Assembly (NCBI RefSeq): GCF_001950325.1
Contig: NZ_BDJL01000132.1
Coordinates: forward strand, 124,001-188,000
Direction of reading: 5' to 3'
From: Carboxydothermus islandicus
Lineage (GTDB): Bacteria; Bacillota; Z-2901; Carboxydothermales; Carboxydothermaceae
Length of the DNA: 64,000 nucleotides
The notes beneath the pieces are model-generated. The model saw nothing but the letters and a program-made list of their open reading frames with translations. It was not told the origin of the DNA and made no database searches. The translations under genes and the position numbers were made by a program. Positions within the stretch are counted from its first letter, which is position 1. Each line of letters opens with the position of its first letter. Positions 44,332 through 52,128 of the stretch are shown here, in pieces.

Positions 44332-44997
44332 ATGAAAAATGGTTTAACATTTGCCCTGCCTAAAGGAACTTTATTTCCCGATACTGTACGTCTTCTCTAT
44401 AAAGCGGGTTTTTTAAAAAAGGAAGAGGTCCTTCTGGAAAGCAGGAAACTGGTAATTAAAGATGGACCCTACACTTTTATTATCTGCCGGCCGACCGATA
44501 TCCCCACTTTTGTGGAGCATGGAGCGGCCGATTTGGGTATTGTGGGTAAGGATGTGATTGAGGAGCAGCGACGGGAAATCTTTGAACTTTTGGATTTAAA
44601 ATACGGAAAATGCCATTTTGCCGTGGCGGCACCCAGGGATAACCCTGAAGTACACGATCTGGGAAAGCTTACGGAAGTCAGGGCGGCCAGCAAATTTCCC
44701 GAGGTTACCCGCCGGTTTTTTAAAGGTCTTGGGGTGCGGGCGGAGGTTATTAAAATGCACGGGAATGTGGAGCTGGCTCCGCTGGTAGGTCTTGCGGATG
44801 TGATTGTGGACCTGGTTTCTACCGGAAGGACTTTAAGGGAAAATAACTTAATTGAAATAACGAAGATAATGGATATTACTGCAAGGTTAGTTGCCAACCG
44901 GGTGGCCGCCAGGGTTTATGACCGGGAAATAAAGACGATTGTAAAAAAATTTAAAAGTTTAGTTGGAGGGGAAAAAAATGAAGTTAATCTTAAATAA
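44332..44997 (+). CDS. hisG: ATP phosphoribosyltransferase, short form
   Basis: 221 residues, the short type without the C-terminal regulatory ACT-like domain, which requires HisZ. Motifs: FALPKGTLFPDTVRLL, RPTDIPTFVEHGAADLGIVGKDV, and ADVIVDLVSTGRTLRENNL with the PRPP-binding loop. Catalyses the first step of histidine synthesis. ATG 44332 after GTGAGG. Its end overlaps hisD by 20 bases. Confidence 0.96.
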   Translation: MKNGLTFALPKGTLFPDTVRLLYKAGFLKKEEVLLESRKLVIKDGPYTFIICRPTDIPTFVEHGAADLGIVGKDVIEEQRREIFELLDLKYGKCHFAVAAPRDNPEVHDLGKLTEVRAASKFPEVTRRFFKGLGVRAEVIKMHGNVELAPLVGLADVIVDLVSTGRTLRENNLIEITKIMDITARLVANRVAARVYDREIKTIVKKFKSLVGGEKNEVNLK

Positions 44998-46255
44998 AGA
45001 AGAACTTTTAAATAAATATTCCCGGCGCAAAGCAATGGAAGAGGATTTTGAACAGCAGGTACGAAAAATACTTAATGAAGTGGCAAATTCGGGGGATGAA
45101 GCGTTAATAAAGTACGCCCAGGAGTTTGATGGATTTAAAGGTGATTTAAATAATCTTAAAGTAAGCGAAGAGGAAATAGATAAAGCTTACAAGGAAGTGG
45201 ACGATGGGTTTTTAAATAGCCTTCGTAAAGCTATTAAACGGGTGACTGACTTTCACCAAAAGCAGCTTCCCCAGAGCTGGTTTACCACGGAAGAAAACGG
45301 GAATATCTTAGGACAAATTTATACTCCGGTGGAAGTAGCCGGGATTTACGTTCCGGGAGGAACCGCGGCTTATCCTTCTTCGGTGGTGATGAATGCCGTA
45401 CCGGCAAAAGTTGCCGGGGTAAAAAGAATTGTGATGGTTTCTCCCCAAAAAGGCGAGGGGATGAATCCTTATGTTTTGGTTGCCGCCCGGGAAGCCGGGG
45501 TGACGGAAATTTACCGGGTTGGCGGGGCGCACGCCATAGCTGCCCTGGCTTTTGGCACCAAAACCATCCCCAGGGTAGATGTAATTACCGGACCGGGCAA
45601 TATTTATGTAACCTTGGCCAAAAAGCTTGTTTACGGCATGGTTAATATCGATATGCTGGCGGGCCCAAGTGAAGTGGTGATTATTGCCGATAGCTCGGCA
45701 AAGCCCGAATATCTGGCTGCGGATATGTTATCCCAGGCGGAACATGATACCCTGGCTTCGGGAGTGGTTATTACCTGGGATGGGGAGCTGGCCAAAAGTG
45801 TAGCTCAAAAAGTGGAGGAGTATCTTAAGCTCTTATCCCGCCGGGAGATAATTTTAAAAGCTCTGGAAAATTGCGGAGGAATTGTGGTGGTGGACGATGA
45901 AGAGGAAGCTTTCCAGCTTGCCAACCAGCTGGCACCGGAGCATTTGGAGTTAATGCTCCCCAATCCTTTCGGCTATTTAGCTAAAATAAAAAATGCCGGA
46001 GCAGTTTTTTTGGGACAGTTTAGTCCTGAACCCATGGGGGATTATTTGGCTGGACCCAATCACGTTTTGCCCACTTCCGGAACAAGCCGCTTTTATTCGC
46101 CCCTGTCGGTGGATAATTTCTTAAAGAAAAGTAGCGTAATTTATTATTCCCAAGAAGGTTTTCTGGCCGACGCCAGGGATGTTATTAAACTTGCCGAAAC
46201 GGAAGGTCTATTTGCCCACGCCCTTTCGGTGAAAGTGAGGATTTCCAATGAATAA
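44978..46255 (+). CDS. hisD: Histidinol dehydrogenase
   Basis: 425 residues. Oxidises histidinol to histidine with two NAD, zinc-dependent. Motifs: VEVAGIYVPGGTAAYPSSVVMNAVPAKVAG, GPGNIYVTLAKKLVYG, DMLAGPSEVVIIAD, MLSQAEHD and NQLAPEHLELM. ATG 44978, six codons inside the longest frame, has GGAGGGG at the right distance. Overlaps hisG and hisC on either side. Confidence 0.97.
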   Translation: MKLILNKEELLNKYSRRKAMEEDFEQQVRKILNEVANSGDEALIKYAQEFDGFKGDLNNLKVSEEEIDKAYKEVDDGFLNSLRKAIKRVTDFHQKQLPQSWFTTEENGNILGQIYTPVEVAGIYVPGGTAAYPSSVVMNAVPAKVAGVKRIVMVSPQKGEGMNPYVLVAAREAGVTEIYRVGGAHAIAALAFGTKTIPRVDVITGPGNIYVTLAKKLVYGMVNIDMLAGPSEVVIIADSSAKPEYLAADMLSQAEHDTLASGVVITWDGELAKSVAQKVEEYLKLLSRREIILKALENCGGIVVVDDEEEAFQLANQLAPEHLELMLPNPFGYLAKIKNAGAVFLGQFSPEPMGDYLAGPNHVLPTSGTSRFYSPLSVDNFLKKSSVIYYSQEGFLADARDVIKLAETEGLFAHALSVKVRISNE

Positions 46256-47297
46256 GCCGAGATATTTTAAAGAAGCCTTTGCCCAATTAAAACCCTACGA
46301 ACCTCATCTGGTTCCCTATGAAATTAAACTTGATGCTAATGAAAACCCGTATCCCTTTCCCAAAAGTTTACTGGAAGAAATCTTCACCAAAATTGGGGCA
46401 AAGGATTTTCCCCTTTATCCCGATCCTTTGGCGGGGAGGCTGCGTTTTAGACTCTCGGAAAAGCTTGGTGTTATGCCGGAAAATATTGTTTTAGGAAATG
46501 GTTCCGATGAGTTGATTCTTTGCCTTTATTTAGCCTTTGGCGGGACGGGGAGAAAAGCTCTGGGTTTTAGCCCATCTTTTGTAATGTTTTGGCACCATGC
46601 TTTTGTAACCCAAACGGATTATTTCGAAGTTTCGTACCGGGATGATTTTGGCCTTGATCTGGAGGAAACGAAAGAAGCCATTAAAAAGTATCAGCCCCAT
46701 TTAGTGTTTCTGGCCAATCCCAATAACCCTACGGGAACCCTGGTGGATATTGAAACGATTGAAAAGCTTTTAGCTTACGACCATTTGCTGGTGGTGGATG
46801 AGGCGTACGTGGAGTTTTCGGGAGTTTCGGCGATAGAATTGTTAAAAGAATATCAAAACCTTGTCATTTTGCGGACCTTTTCCAAAGCCCGGGCCCTGGC
46901 CGGCTTAAGGTTGGGATATTTAGTTGCCAACGTCGATGTGGTAAAGGAAATTATCAAGGTAAAAAATCCCTATAATGTAAATGTTTTTTCCCAGATTGCC
47001 GGGGAAGTGGTTTTGGCCAACGAAGAAGTTTTTCAAGGGGAAATAAAAGAAATTGTTGCTGAAAGGGAAAAGCTTTATAACCAGTTAGCTTCTTTGGGTT
47101 TAAAGCCGGTGAAAAGCCACGCTAATTTTATACTGGTGGAATTTGGGGAAAAGGCAAAAGAGATTCATCAGGAGTTAATTAACCACGGAATTTTAGTGCG
47201 GTACTTGGGGGGAGCCCTTGCTAATTATTTACGGATAACCGTTGGTACACCGGAAGAAAACCGGCAACTTTTAAAGAAACTGGAGGAAATCTTATGA
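46248..47297 (+). CDS. hisC: Histidinol-phosphate aminotransferase
   Basis: 349 residues, PLP aminotransferase fold type I. Motifs: IKLDANENPYPFP, LGNGSDELILCL, FLANPNNPTGTLV, LLVVDEAYVEFSG and RTFSKARALAGLRLGYL, in which the SK lysine binds PLP. Converts imidazole acetol phosphate to histidinol phosphate. Starts eight bases inside hisD. Confidence 0.96.
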   Translation: MNKPRYFKEAFAQLKPYEPHLVPYEIKLDANENPYPFPKSLLEEIFTKIGAKDFPLYPDPLAGRLRFRLSEKLGVMPENIVLGNGSDELILCLYLAFGGTGRKALGFSPSFVMFWHHAFVTQTDYFEVSYRDDFGLDLEETKEAIKKYQPHLVFLANPNNPTGTLVDIETIEKLLAYDHLLVVDEAYVEFSGVSAIELLKEYQNLVILRTFSKARALAGLRLGYLVANVDVVKEIIKVKNPYNVNVFSQIAGEVVLANEEVFQGEIKEIVAEREKLYNQLASLGLKPVKSHANFILVEFGEKAKEIHQELINHGILVRYLGGALANYLRITVGTPEENRQLLKKLEEIL

Positions 47298-47872
47298 GGC
47301 GGGCCGAGGTACAACGAACAACTTTAGAAACCATGATTAATGTAGAGTTTACATTGGACGGAAACGGGGAGTTTTCCGGAACTTCGGGTATAGGTTTTTT
47401 TGACCACATGCTCAAACTCTTTTGTAAATTTGGCGGGTTTAATTTAAATCTTTCCTGCCAGGGAGACCTGGAGGTAGATGACCACCACACGGTGGAAGAT
47501 ATTGGCTTGGTTTTAGGAGAAGCTTTTAATAAGGCATTGGGTGATAAAAAGGGAATTGCTCGCTTTGCCTCGGGTTTTTATCCGATGGATGAAGCCTTAA
47601 TACTGATAGCGGTTGATATTTCCGGACGGCCGTATCTTGCCTTTGAAGCTGACTTTCCGCCGGTTTTGGCGGGAAAGTTTAACTACCAGATGATTGAAGA
47701 GTTTTTCCGGGCGTTCGTGCAAAAAGCCGGAATTACGTTACATGTCCGGGAAATTGCGGGCAAAAACTTACACCATAAAGCCGAGGCAATTTTTAAAGGT
47801 GTGGGGCGGACCTTAAAAATAGCAGTTTCCGTCGAGGGGGATGAATTACCCTCAACCAAAGGAGTGATTTAG
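47294..47872 (+). CDS. hisB: Imidazoleglycerol-phosphate dehydratase
   Basis: 192 residues, the monofunctional dehydratase. Motifs: GTSGIGFFDHMLKLFCKFGGFNL, DLEVDDHHTVEDIGLVLGEA and LHHKAEAIFKGVGRTLK hold the manganese-binding histidines. The histidinol-phosphate phosphatase domain of enteric HisB is absent, and no phosphatase gene (hisJ/hisK type) is in the operon. Overlaps hisC by four bases. Confidence 0.97.
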   Translation: MRRAEVQRTTLETMINVEFTLDGNGEFSGTSGIGFFDHMLKLFCKFGGFNLNLSCQGDLEVDDHHTVEDIGLVLGEAFNKALGDKKGIARFASGFYPMDEALILIAVDISGRPYLAFEADFPPVLAGKFNYQMIEEFFRAFVQKAGITLHVREIAGKNLHHKAEAIFKGVGRTLKIAVSVEGDELPSTKGVI

Positions 47873-47875
47873 AAA

Positions 47876-48475
47876 GTGACGGTTGTGGTAGATTACGAAA
47901 TGGGTAATCTTTTAAGTGTGACCAAGGCTTTAGAAGAACTGGGATATAAACCCTCCCTTTCTTCGGATCCCAGGAAAATTTTAGAGGCGGATTTGGTGGT
48001 TTTACCCGGAGTTGGGGCGTTCAGGGATGCGGTGAGAAATTTAAAGGAAAAGGGGCTTTTTTTGGCTTTAAAAGAACGGGCTTCATTAAACCGGCCAATC
48101 CTGGGGATTTGCTTGGGGATGCAGCTTTTTTTTACAAAAAGCTATGAAGATGGCGAGTATGAAGGTTTGGACCTTATTCCCGGGGAAGTGGTTCGCTTTC
48201 AAAAAGCTCCCAAAATTCCCCACATGGGGTGGAATAACTTAGTACCGGTAGACACGACCCATGAGCTTTTTAAGAATTTACCGGATTATTATGTTTATTT
48301 TGTCCATTCCTATTATGCCCAGACCGATTCGAAATATGTTTTAGCTTATACCGAATACGGGGAAAGATTTCCGGCGGCGGTAATGGGGGGCAGTATTATT
48401 GGCTTTCAGTTTCATCCGGAAAAAAGCGGACCGGTGGGAAGGCAGATACTTAAGAATTTGAGGGAGATGCTATGA
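47876..48475 (+). CDS. hisH: Imidazole glycerol phosphate synthase, glutaminase subunit
   Basis: 199 residues, class I glutaminase. Motifs: VVDYEMGNLLSVTKALEELG, LPGVGAFRDAV, PILGICLGMQLFF with the nucleophile Cys, PHMGWNNL, and GFQFHPEKSG with the catalytic His-x-Glu. Supplies ammonia to HisF. GTG start 47876, three bases after the hisB stop. Confidence 0.96.
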   Translation: MTVVVDYEMGNLLSVTKALEELGYKPSLSSDPRKILEADLVVLPGVGAFRDAVRNLKEKGLFLALKERASLNRPILGICLGMQLFFTKSYEDGEYEGLDLIPGEVVRFQKAPKIPHMGWNNLVPVDTTHELFKNLPDYYVYFVHSYYAQTDSKYVLAYTEYGERFPAAVMGGSIIGFQFHPEKSGPVGRQILKNLREML

Positions 48476-49203
48476 TTTTAATACCGGCAATAGATTTAAT
48501 GGGGAAAAAAGTGGTGCGGCTTACGCAGGGGGAAAAAGAGCGGAAAACCGAATACTCGATTTCGCCCGTGGAGCTGGCCTTAAGGTATCAGGAAGCGGGA
48601 GCCAGGCTAATTCATATTGTGGATTTAGACCGGGCTTTTACCGGGGAAAGTGAAAATTTTGAAGTTATTGCCGAAATTATTAAAAATGTTTCCATCCCGG
48701 TACAGGTTGGTGGAGGCATAAGAAATATTGAAAGTTTTCGGGAGTTAATAGAAATAGGAGCCTCCCGGGTTATTGTTGGAACGATAGCGGTAACCAATCC
48801 GGAACTTTTAGAGGAAATGCTTACCCTTGACCGGGATAAGGTTGCGGTCGGGATTGATGCCAGAAACGGCTGGGTGGCAATAAAAGGCTGGGTGGAAAGC
48901 TCCCATTACCGGGCTTTGGATCTGGCCTTTAAGGTTAAGGAAATGGGAGTTAAGACAATAATTTATACCGACATTGCCCGGGACGGGAGTTTAACCGGGC
49001 CCAATTTTATTGAAACTTTAAAGCTTTATGAAGAAACGGGCTTAAGGGTAATAGCCTCGGGCGGTATTTCTGGCTTAGAAGATTTAAGACGCTGGCGGGA
49101 ACTCGGGAAAAACAAAATCTACGGGGTTATTGCCGGGAAAGCAATTTTAGAAGGGAAGATTGATTTAAAAGAAGGGATTAGGATACTGGAAGGGGAGTCT
49201 TAA
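48472..49203 (+). CDS. hisA: ProFAR isomerase
   Basis: 243 residues, TIM barrel. Motifs: [66 protein letters not shown] and [14 protein letters not shown]8 and the IYTDIARDG Asp are the expected catalytic pair. Overlaps hisH by four bases and its stop TAA abuts hisF (TAATG). Confidence 0.97.
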   Translation: MILIPAIDLMGKKVVRLTQGEKERKTEYSISPVELALRYQEAGARLIHIVDLDRAFTGESENFEVIAEIIKNVSIPVQVGGGIRNIESFRELIEIGASRVIVGTIAVTNPELLEEMLTLDRDKVAVGIDARNGWVAIKGWVESSHYRALDLAFKVKEMGVKTIIYTDIARDGSLTGPNFIETLKLYEETGLRVIASGGISGLEDLRRWRELGKNKIYGVIAGKAILEGKIDLKEGIRILEGES

Positions 49204-49982
49204 TGTTAACGGTGCGGATTATACCTTGCCTGGATGTAAATAAAGGGCGGGTGGTAAAAGGGGTAAATTTCTTAAACCTGGTGGATGCGGGTGATCCGGT
49301 GGAACTTGCGGCTTTTTACGACCGGGAAGGGGCCGATGAGGTGGTATTTTTGGATATTACTGCTTCCCACGAAGGTCGTAAAACCATGGTGGAAGTGGCC
49401 AGGCGGACGGCTACAACCTTATCCATCCCCTTTACCATTGGCGGAGGTATAAGAAATATTGATGATATCCGAACCCTTTTGGCCTCCGGGGCGGATAAAG
49501 TATCGATTAATTCGGCGGCGGTAAAAAATCCCGGGCTTGTGCGGGAGGCGGCTTTAAAGTTTGGTAGCCAGTGTATTGTGGTGGCTATCGATGCCAAGAG
49601 GAGAAAAGATGGCGGTTTTGAAGTTTATATCCACGGCGGGCGTACTCCCACCGGAATAGATGCGGTAGAATGGGCCCGGGAAGTGGAGAGACTCGGGGCC
49701 GGAGAAATCTTACTTACCAGTATGGATAGAGATGGAACGAAAGATGGCTATGACCTCGAACTTACCCGGGAAATTGCCGATGCGGTGAAAATTCCGGTAA
49801 TTGCCTCGGGGGGTGTGGGAGAGCTTTCCCATTTTTACGAAGGGGTGGCTTTGGGGCACGCTTCGGCTCTTTTAGCAGCTTCGGTGTTTCACTTTGGCAA
49901 ATTTACCATTAAAAAAGTAAAAAGGTACTTAAAAGAGCGGGGGATCCCGGTCCGATTGGGGGATACCGAAAATGGAGCTTAA
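49203..49982 (+). CDS. hisF: Imidazole glycerol phosphate synthase, cyclase subunit
   Basis: 259 residues, TIM barrel paralogous to HisA. Motifs: [19 protein letters not shown] (catalytic Asp), [63 protein letters not shown] (second catalytic Asp) and [13 protein letters not shown]. Product feeds both histidine and, through AICAR, purine synthesis. Overlaps hisIE by 11 bases. Confidence 0.97.
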   Translation: MLTVRIIPCLDVNKGRVVKGVNFLNLVDAGDPVELAAFYDREGADEVVFLDITASHEGRKTMVEVARRTATTLSIPFTIGGGIRNIDDIRTLLASGADKVSINSAAVKNPGLVREAALKFGSQCIVVAIDAKRRKDGGFEVYIHGGRTPTGIDAVEWAREVERLGAGEILLTSMDRDGTKDGYDLELTREIADAVKIPVIASGGVGELSHFYEGVALGHASALLAASVFHFGKFTIKKVKRYLKERGIPVRLGDTENGA

Positions 49983-50583
49983 GTTTGACGAAAAAGGCTT
50001 GATTCCGGCGGTGGTCCAGGATATTGATACCAGAGAAGTTTTAATGGTAGCTTACATGAATGAGGAAAGCTTAAAAAAATCCCTGGAAACCGGGCAGACC
50101 TGGTTTTATAGCCGTTCCCGCAACGCTTTATGGCATAAAGGGGAAACGTCCGGCAATATCCAGGAAATTGTGGAGATCCGGTATGATTGTGATGCCGATT
50201 GCTTATTAATAAAAGTAAAGCAAAAGGGGGTAGCGTGTCATACCGGAAATTACAGCTGTTTTTACCGAACCCTCTGGGAAGGAAAAGGCGAGAGAGAAGA
50301 TTTAGAGGAGGTTTTGGCTAAACTCTGGCAGATTATCCTTGACAGGAAACAAAAGCTGCCGGAAGGTTCTTATACGGCAAAATTATTTCAAAAAGGAATA
50401 GATAAAATTGCCCAGAAGGTGGGTGAAGAGGCGGTAGAAACGGTTATAGCTTCTAAAAATGAAGATAAAGGGGAATTAATTTACGAAGCTGCTGACTTGG
50501 TTTATCATTTACTGGTATTACTTGCGGCAAAGGATATAAGCCTTAGCGATATTGCGGAGGAACTTAAAAAACGTTTTAAATAG
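49972..50583 (+). CDS. hisIE: Bifunctional phosphoribosyl-AMP cyclohydrolase/phosphoribosyl-ATP pyrophosphatase
   Basis: 203 residues. HisI domain at about 1-105: [49 protein letters not shown] and [11 protein letters not shown] with the zinc cysteines and metal aspartates. HisE domain at about 112-200: [21 protein letters not shown] and [16 protein letters not shown] (MazG-like). Last gene of the operon, followed by a terminator. Confidence 0.96.
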   Translation: MELKFDEKGLIPAVVQDIDTREVLMVAYMNEESLKKSLETGQTWFYSRSRNALWHKGETSGNIQEIVEIRYDCDADCLLIKVKQKGVACHTGNYSCFYRTLWEGKGEREDLEEVLAKLWQIILDRKQKLPEGSYTAKLFQKGIDKIAQKVGEEAVETVIASKNEDKGELIYEAADLVYHLLVLLAAKDISLSDIAEELKKRFK

Positions 50584-50588
50584 TAAAG

Positions 50589-50608
50589 GCGGGCTTTTGC
50601 CCGCTTTT
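50589..50608 (+). terminator. Terminator of the his operon
   Basis: GCGGGC TTTT GCCCGC followed by TTTTAAATTTT; a compact strong hairpin six bases after the hisIE stop. Confidence 0.87.
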
Positions 50609-50616
50609 AAATTTTA

Positions 50617-50670
50617 CCGACCACCTAACACCTACGACCGAACACTTTTTTACCAACTACCACTAATTGC
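50617..50670. repeat. Pyrimidine-rich intergenic repeat (CCGACCACCT type)
   Basis: CCGACCACCTAACACCTACGACC followed by ACCAACTACCACTAATTGC-like units. CCGACCACCT also occurs at 6892-6901, and the reverse complement of the run at 6842-6870 is similar. No coding potential. The remaining bases to 50786 hold a possible -10 box (TATAAT, 50755-50760) for the next gene without a clear -35. Confidence 0.5.
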
Positions 50671-50792
50671 TTACTTTGTATTAATGTTCTTTATTTCCTC
50701 TGGTTTAAGGTTTTTAGGGTAAAAATTTTTAGTCATAGCAAAATAATTTTATGGTATAATTAAAAAAGATTCTACAAATAGGCGGGGTGGAG

Positions 50793-51980
50793 ATGGATAA
50801 AAAGAGTACAATTGTATTAATTGCGGTAGTTGTTATTGCCCTTTTAGCTTTAGGGGTGTATTATGCTACAAATCGGGAACTGGGGTCTGCGGCTAATAGC
50901 GGTAATGTAATTGACCAGTACAATGAAGCTTTAAAAAACCACGAGCCGTTTTTGTTGATGTTTACCGGGGCGACCTGACCTACCTGTGTACAAATGGCAC
51001 CGGTGGTGCAGGAGTTAAAGGAAGAATACGAAGGACGGATGCGGGTAATTGTAGCGGAAGTTAGTCGTCAGGACAGCCAGCAGTTAGCCGCCCAGTTTGG
51101 CATTCAGTATGTGCCGACTTTTATTGTAGTTGATCAAAACGGAAATATTGTCCCCTGGACTGATGGCCAGGGCAATCAAATGCCGATGTTTGTTGGAGGA
51201 CTTACCAGGGAAGAGTTAAAAGCCCAGATGGATAAAGTGGCTTTTAAGGAAAAAAAAACCCCTGAATTAAAGGGTACTGAAGAAAAGAAATCTTTTGCCG
51301 AAAAGCTTGCGGATAAGCTTCCCGGGCTCCTGAGTGATTCAAAACTTTTAGCCCTTTTCCTGGTTTTTCTGGGTGGGATTGCCACCAGTTTTACACCCTG
51401 TATCCTCGGGATGATTCCGCTAATTATCGGTTACACCGGTGGTTATGCCGGGCGGTCACCGGCCAAAGGGTTTATTTATTCGCTATTTTTTGTCCTGGGC
51501 CTTGCGACAACCCTTACCCTTTTAGGAGTAGGAATTGGGGTCTTAGGAACCTTTATCAAAAGCCGGTTATTTGCCTTTAATTTTATACTGGGGATAGTGG
51601 CCATTTTAATGGGATTTGCGGTAATGGGCTTTTATACGGTAAACCTTCCCGGTTTAAAAAGGTTGCCGGTTAAGGGCACCGGACTTTTTTCTTCGTATTT
51701 AATGGGCTTGTTCTTTGGCTTATCCGCCAGCCCCTGTGCCACGCCGGTTTTAATTGTTATCGTAACTTATGCGCTGGCTAAAGCCTCACCGGTCTTTGGC
51801 GGGGCGCTCCTGTTTTCCTACAGCTTTGGCCATGGCCTACCCTTAATTTTAGCCGGTACTTTTTCTGCCTTTTTGGGCAAGATTACTTCCTTGGGACGGT
51901 ACGGGGAGATAATTAATTATATTTTTGGCGGGATACTTGTTCTGTATGGGTTATACCTGTTATTTGGGCGATTGGTATAG
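50793..51980 (+). CDS. Selenocysteine-containing thioredoxin-CcdA fusion (in-frame TGA at 50976)
   Basis: Read through TGA 50976-50978, the frame gives 395 residues: a membrane anchor (about 5-25), a thioredoxin domain (about 35-150) with active site U62-P-T-C65 and cis-Pro P108 in YVPTF, a charged linker, and a six-helix CcdA/DsbD-beta-like domain (about 184-395) with its cysteine pair C203 (FTPCILG) and C315 (ASPCATP). TGA falls exactly where the first redox cysteine of C-x-x-C belongs, and similarity is in frame on both sides, so selenocysteine is the best reading. It should pass electrons across the membrane to extracytoplasmic thiols, perhaps apocytochromes. ATG 50793 or GTG 50787. Monocistronic. 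A simple nonsense mutation is the alternative. Confidence 0.82.
50997..51009 (+). promoter_or_regulatory. Candidate SECIS apical hairpin
   Basis: GCACC (50997-51001), loop GGT (51002-51004), GGTGC (51005-51009) is a perfect five-pair stem. The loop starts 24 bases after the TGA, in the range used by bacterial SECIS elements, whose apical loop usually has GG and U as here. CCT (50983-50985) and AGG (51010-51012) could extend it with an asymmetric internal loop. Not folded computationally. Confidence 0.6.
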
Positions 51981-51993
51981 CAAAATAAGGTCA

Positions 51994-52027
51994 AAAAGGC
52001 CGGAATGGAAATCCGGCCTTTTATGTT
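51994..52027 (+). terminator. Terminator after the thioredoxin-CcdA gene
   Basis: AAAAGGCCGGA (51994-52004) pairs with TCCGGCCTTTT (52012-52022) with a seven-base loop, then ATGTTTT. Confidence 0.85.
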
Positions 52028-52128
52028 TTAGGGTTAGGAAAATTTACTTTTTTACAAAAGGATTATCGGCAGGTTGAGTTGAATGGTATAATGGGATGGG
52101 AAAAATTACGAATAGATGGAGGATATCG

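Noticed and set aside
50979-51980. Reading the CcdA part as a separate gene starting at ATG 50994
   Set aside because: That start lies inside the thioredoxin fold, has no SD, and would leave half a thioredoxin on each side. In-frame similarity across TGA favours one selenoprotein.
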